From: Wandonia sp964447015
Lineage (GTDB): Bacteria > Bacteroidota > Bacteroidia > Flavobacteriales_D > Crocinitomicaceae
Reading direction: 5' to 3'
Assembly (NCBI GenBank): GCA_964447015.1
Contig: CAYUQU010000118.1
Coordinates: 1-8,179, forward strand
Length of the DNA stretch: 8,179 nucleotides
Part shown: positions 7,362 through 8,179 of the stretch, piece by piece
Position numbering within the stretch: the stretch's first letter is position 1
How the letters are laid out: the number at the start of each line of letters is the position of its first letter
Program-made: the position numbers and the translations under genes
Notes under the pieces: generated by a model
The model's database searches: none
The model's input: only the letters and a program-made list of their open reading frames with translations
What the model was told of the DNA's origin: nothing

Positions 7362-7367
7362 CAAAAA
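7333..7367 (-). promoter_or_regulatory. Candidate Bacteroidota-type promoter of the giant gene
   Basis: On the minus strand TTTTTG (7367 to 7362) is followed, after 21 nt, by TATGTTTA (7340 to 7333). This matches the Bacteroidota pattern TTTG/TTG, then about 17-23 nt, then TAnnTTTG, with one mismatch in the downstream box. Transcription would start near 7326-7328, giving a leader of about 40 nt before the GTG start. This implies the giant gene can be transcribed independently of plsY. The region is AT-rich, so a chance match is possible. Confidence 0.5.
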
Positions 7368-7403
7368 TCAAGCCTGAGTAATAACTTTCTAGCTTATGTA
7401 CGG

Positions 7404-8024
7404 TTAATTCTTGAAAAGGTTCATTTTATTCTCAGTTCCACTGAGTAACCTCTTAATATTTTTATGATGTGTAATTACCACAGCAGCAGAAAGTAAGATA
7501 GAAAAGCCTCTTAACCAAAAGAAGTCGTTATGGTAAACAAATTCAATTAATATAGGGAATGAGATAGCTGCTAAAATTGCACCTAGAGAGACGTATTTGA
7601 ATATGAGAAAAGTTATGAGAAATATAATCAAACAAATACTAGCAGCCAAAGGGTGGATTCCTATAATTACTCCCAAAGATGTTGCAACACCTTTTCCTCC
7701 ATTAAATTGGGCAAATAAAGGGAATACATGCCCGATTACAGCAGCTAATGCCGCAACGAGTTGGAAGTTTATAATTTCCTCATTGCTCCAGTTTTGTCCT
7801 ACAAAAAAATAGGGAATAGAAACAGCAAGAATTCCTTTCGCTACATCTACTAAGAGAACTATAATTCCGGGTTTTTTCCCCAGTACTCTAAACGTGTTTG
7901 TTGCTCCGGCATTTTTACTTCCATGTTCACGTACATCAAGACCATAGAAACTCTTTCCTACCCATACTGCTGTTGGAATTGATCCAAGCATATAGGCAAT
8001 TATAGCGAAAACAAAAAACATCAT
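7404..8024 (-). CDS. plsY: Acyl-phosphate:glycerol-3-phosphate acyltransferase PlsY
   Basis: PlsY is an inner-membrane enzyme. It transfers the acyl group from acyl-phosphate (made by PlsX) to position 1 of glycerol-3-phosphate, giving lysophosphatidic acid, the first committed step of phospholipid synthesis. The 206-residue length is normal for the family. The three family motifs are visible: GSIPTA at 14-19 followed by D30, then HGSKNAGATN at 34-43 with FRVLG; GHVFP at 98-102 with NGGKGVAT at 108-115, the phosphate-binding loop; and the C-terminal RLLSGTENK at 192-200. Several hydrophobic stretches, for example 3-22, 54-75, 87-104 and 116-145, fit a multi-pass membrane protein. The start is one of two adjacent ATG codons (8024 or 8021), and which is used cannot be decided. 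It lies 13 bp after the preceding gene and 117 bp before the giant gene on the same strand. Nothing appears truncated or missing. Confidence 0.96.
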   Translation of the reverse strand: MMFFVFAIIAYMLGSIPTAVWVGKSFYGLDVREHGSKNAGATNTFRVLGKKPGIIVLLVDVAKGILAVSIPYFFVGQNWSNEEIINFQLVAALAAVIGHVFPLFAQFNGGKGVATSLGVIIGIHPLAASICLIIFLITFLIFKYVSLGAILAAISFPILIEFVYHNDFFWLRGFSILLSAAVVITHHKNIKRLLSGTENKMNLFKN

Positions 8025-8033
8025 TTTTATATA

Positions 8034-8039
8034 TCCTTT
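8034..8039 (-). promoter_or_regulatory. Possible ribosome binding site of plsY
   Basis: On the minus strand AAAGGA lies 9 nt before the first ATG of plsY and overlaps the TAA stop of the preceding gene. Shine-Dalgarno motifs are weakly used in Bacteroidota, so this may be chance. If it is real, it suggests translational coupling of the two genes. Confidence 0.35.
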
Positions 8040-8179
8040 ATTGCATTGTGCGCTTAAAAGTACTTAAATATGTAGGATTAGAAGTGACTTCATATTCAAA
8101 ATTCTTTATTTTTCGCTTATCTGGTTTCAATCCATTTATTGATTCTTCAAAATCTTTATCTGAAGAATAAACAAGAAGG
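8038..8179 (-). CDS. Unrecognised protein, C-terminal 46 codons only
   Basis: This is the 3' end of a leftward gene that enters from the right edge. The frame is open from 8178 to a TAA stop at 8038-8040. The visible part starts LLVYSSDKDFEES and ends YLSTFKRTMQ. It is charged, rich in Lys, Asp and Glu, with no membrane segment, and I do not recognise a family. Only 13 bp separate its stop from the plsY start. An AAAGGA motif that could serve plsY overlaps the stop codon, so the two genes are probably co-transcribed and perhaps translationally coupled. The start and most of the protein are outside the window, so no function can be assigned. An open tail of 46 codons on the same strand with tight spacing to the next gene makes it likely to be real. 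Confidence 0.7.
   Translation of the reverse strand, partial: LLVYSSDKDFEESINGLKPDKRKIKNFEYEVTSNPTYLSTFKRTMQ

Larger units (their letters stand above)
7287..7403 (-). other. Intergenic gap between plsY and the giant gene
   Basis: This AT-rich 117-bp gap has no open frame of note. Read on the minus strand, it begins with a weak potential hairpin downstream of the plsY stop (AAGC paired with GCTT, about 18 nt apart, then GATTTTTG). That is too short and AU-rich to call a terminator with confidence. It then holds a candidate promoter for the giant gene and ends in the A-rich stretch AAATAAAAA just before the GTG start. An in-frame TAA at 7290-7292 limits how far upstream that gene can begin. 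Confidence 0.6.

Noticed and set aside
7369..7397. Rho-independent terminator after plsY
   Set aside because: The only hairpin has a stem of about 4 bp with a large loop and a short T run. That is too weak to call.
7597..7812. Plus-strand 71-codon frame
   Set aside because: It is antisense to the conserved middle of plsY.

Overview
The window looks like an AT-rich chromosomal segment of a Bacteroidota bacterium, most likely from the Flavobacteriales. The evidence is a PD40 beta-propeller followed by a carboxypeptidase-regulatory-like (CRD) domain in one secreted protein, VQVG.../DAFV..Y.NG SPOR-like repeats, a signal peptide ending in AYS-Q, a TTTG/TAnnTTTG-type promoter, and poor Shine-Dalgarno use. 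All genes read leftwards (minus strand). I found no RNA gene, mobile element or CRISPR array.

Right end (8179 to 7404): the last 46 codons of an unrecognised gene, then, after 13 bp, plsY, the membrane glycerol-3-phosphate acyltransferase. The two probably share a transcript. A 117-bp gap follows (7403 to 7287). It holds a good candidate Bacteroidota promoter with an inverted repeat between its boxes.

The rest (7286 to the left edge) is one giant gene with a GTG start. I read it codon by codon: it is open for 2428 codons and runs off the left edge without a stop. The product is a secreted envelope protein. In order it has a signal peptide (1-26), TPRs (about 30-129), a PD40 propeller (about 165-348), a CRD domain (about 350-412), a coil-forming region of roughly 1,570 residues (about 425-1990), two tandem SPOR-like domains (about 2052-2135 and 2191-2273) and an unrecognised tail (2274 onward). 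Inside the coil is a 98-residue (294-bp) tandem repeat. It has three full copies and one partial copy at about 90% nucleotide identity between neighbours, flanked upstream by older, diverged copies of similar spacing. Ninety-eight residues is exactly 14 heptads.

The front of the protein (TPR-PD40-CRD) resembles outer-membrane-associated scaffold proteins of Bacteroidota such as PorE. The back carries SPOR-like modules, a class known for peptidoglycan binding. The simplest inference is a long periplasmic or envelope tether. Its partner, its location and the true C-terminus cannot be seen here.
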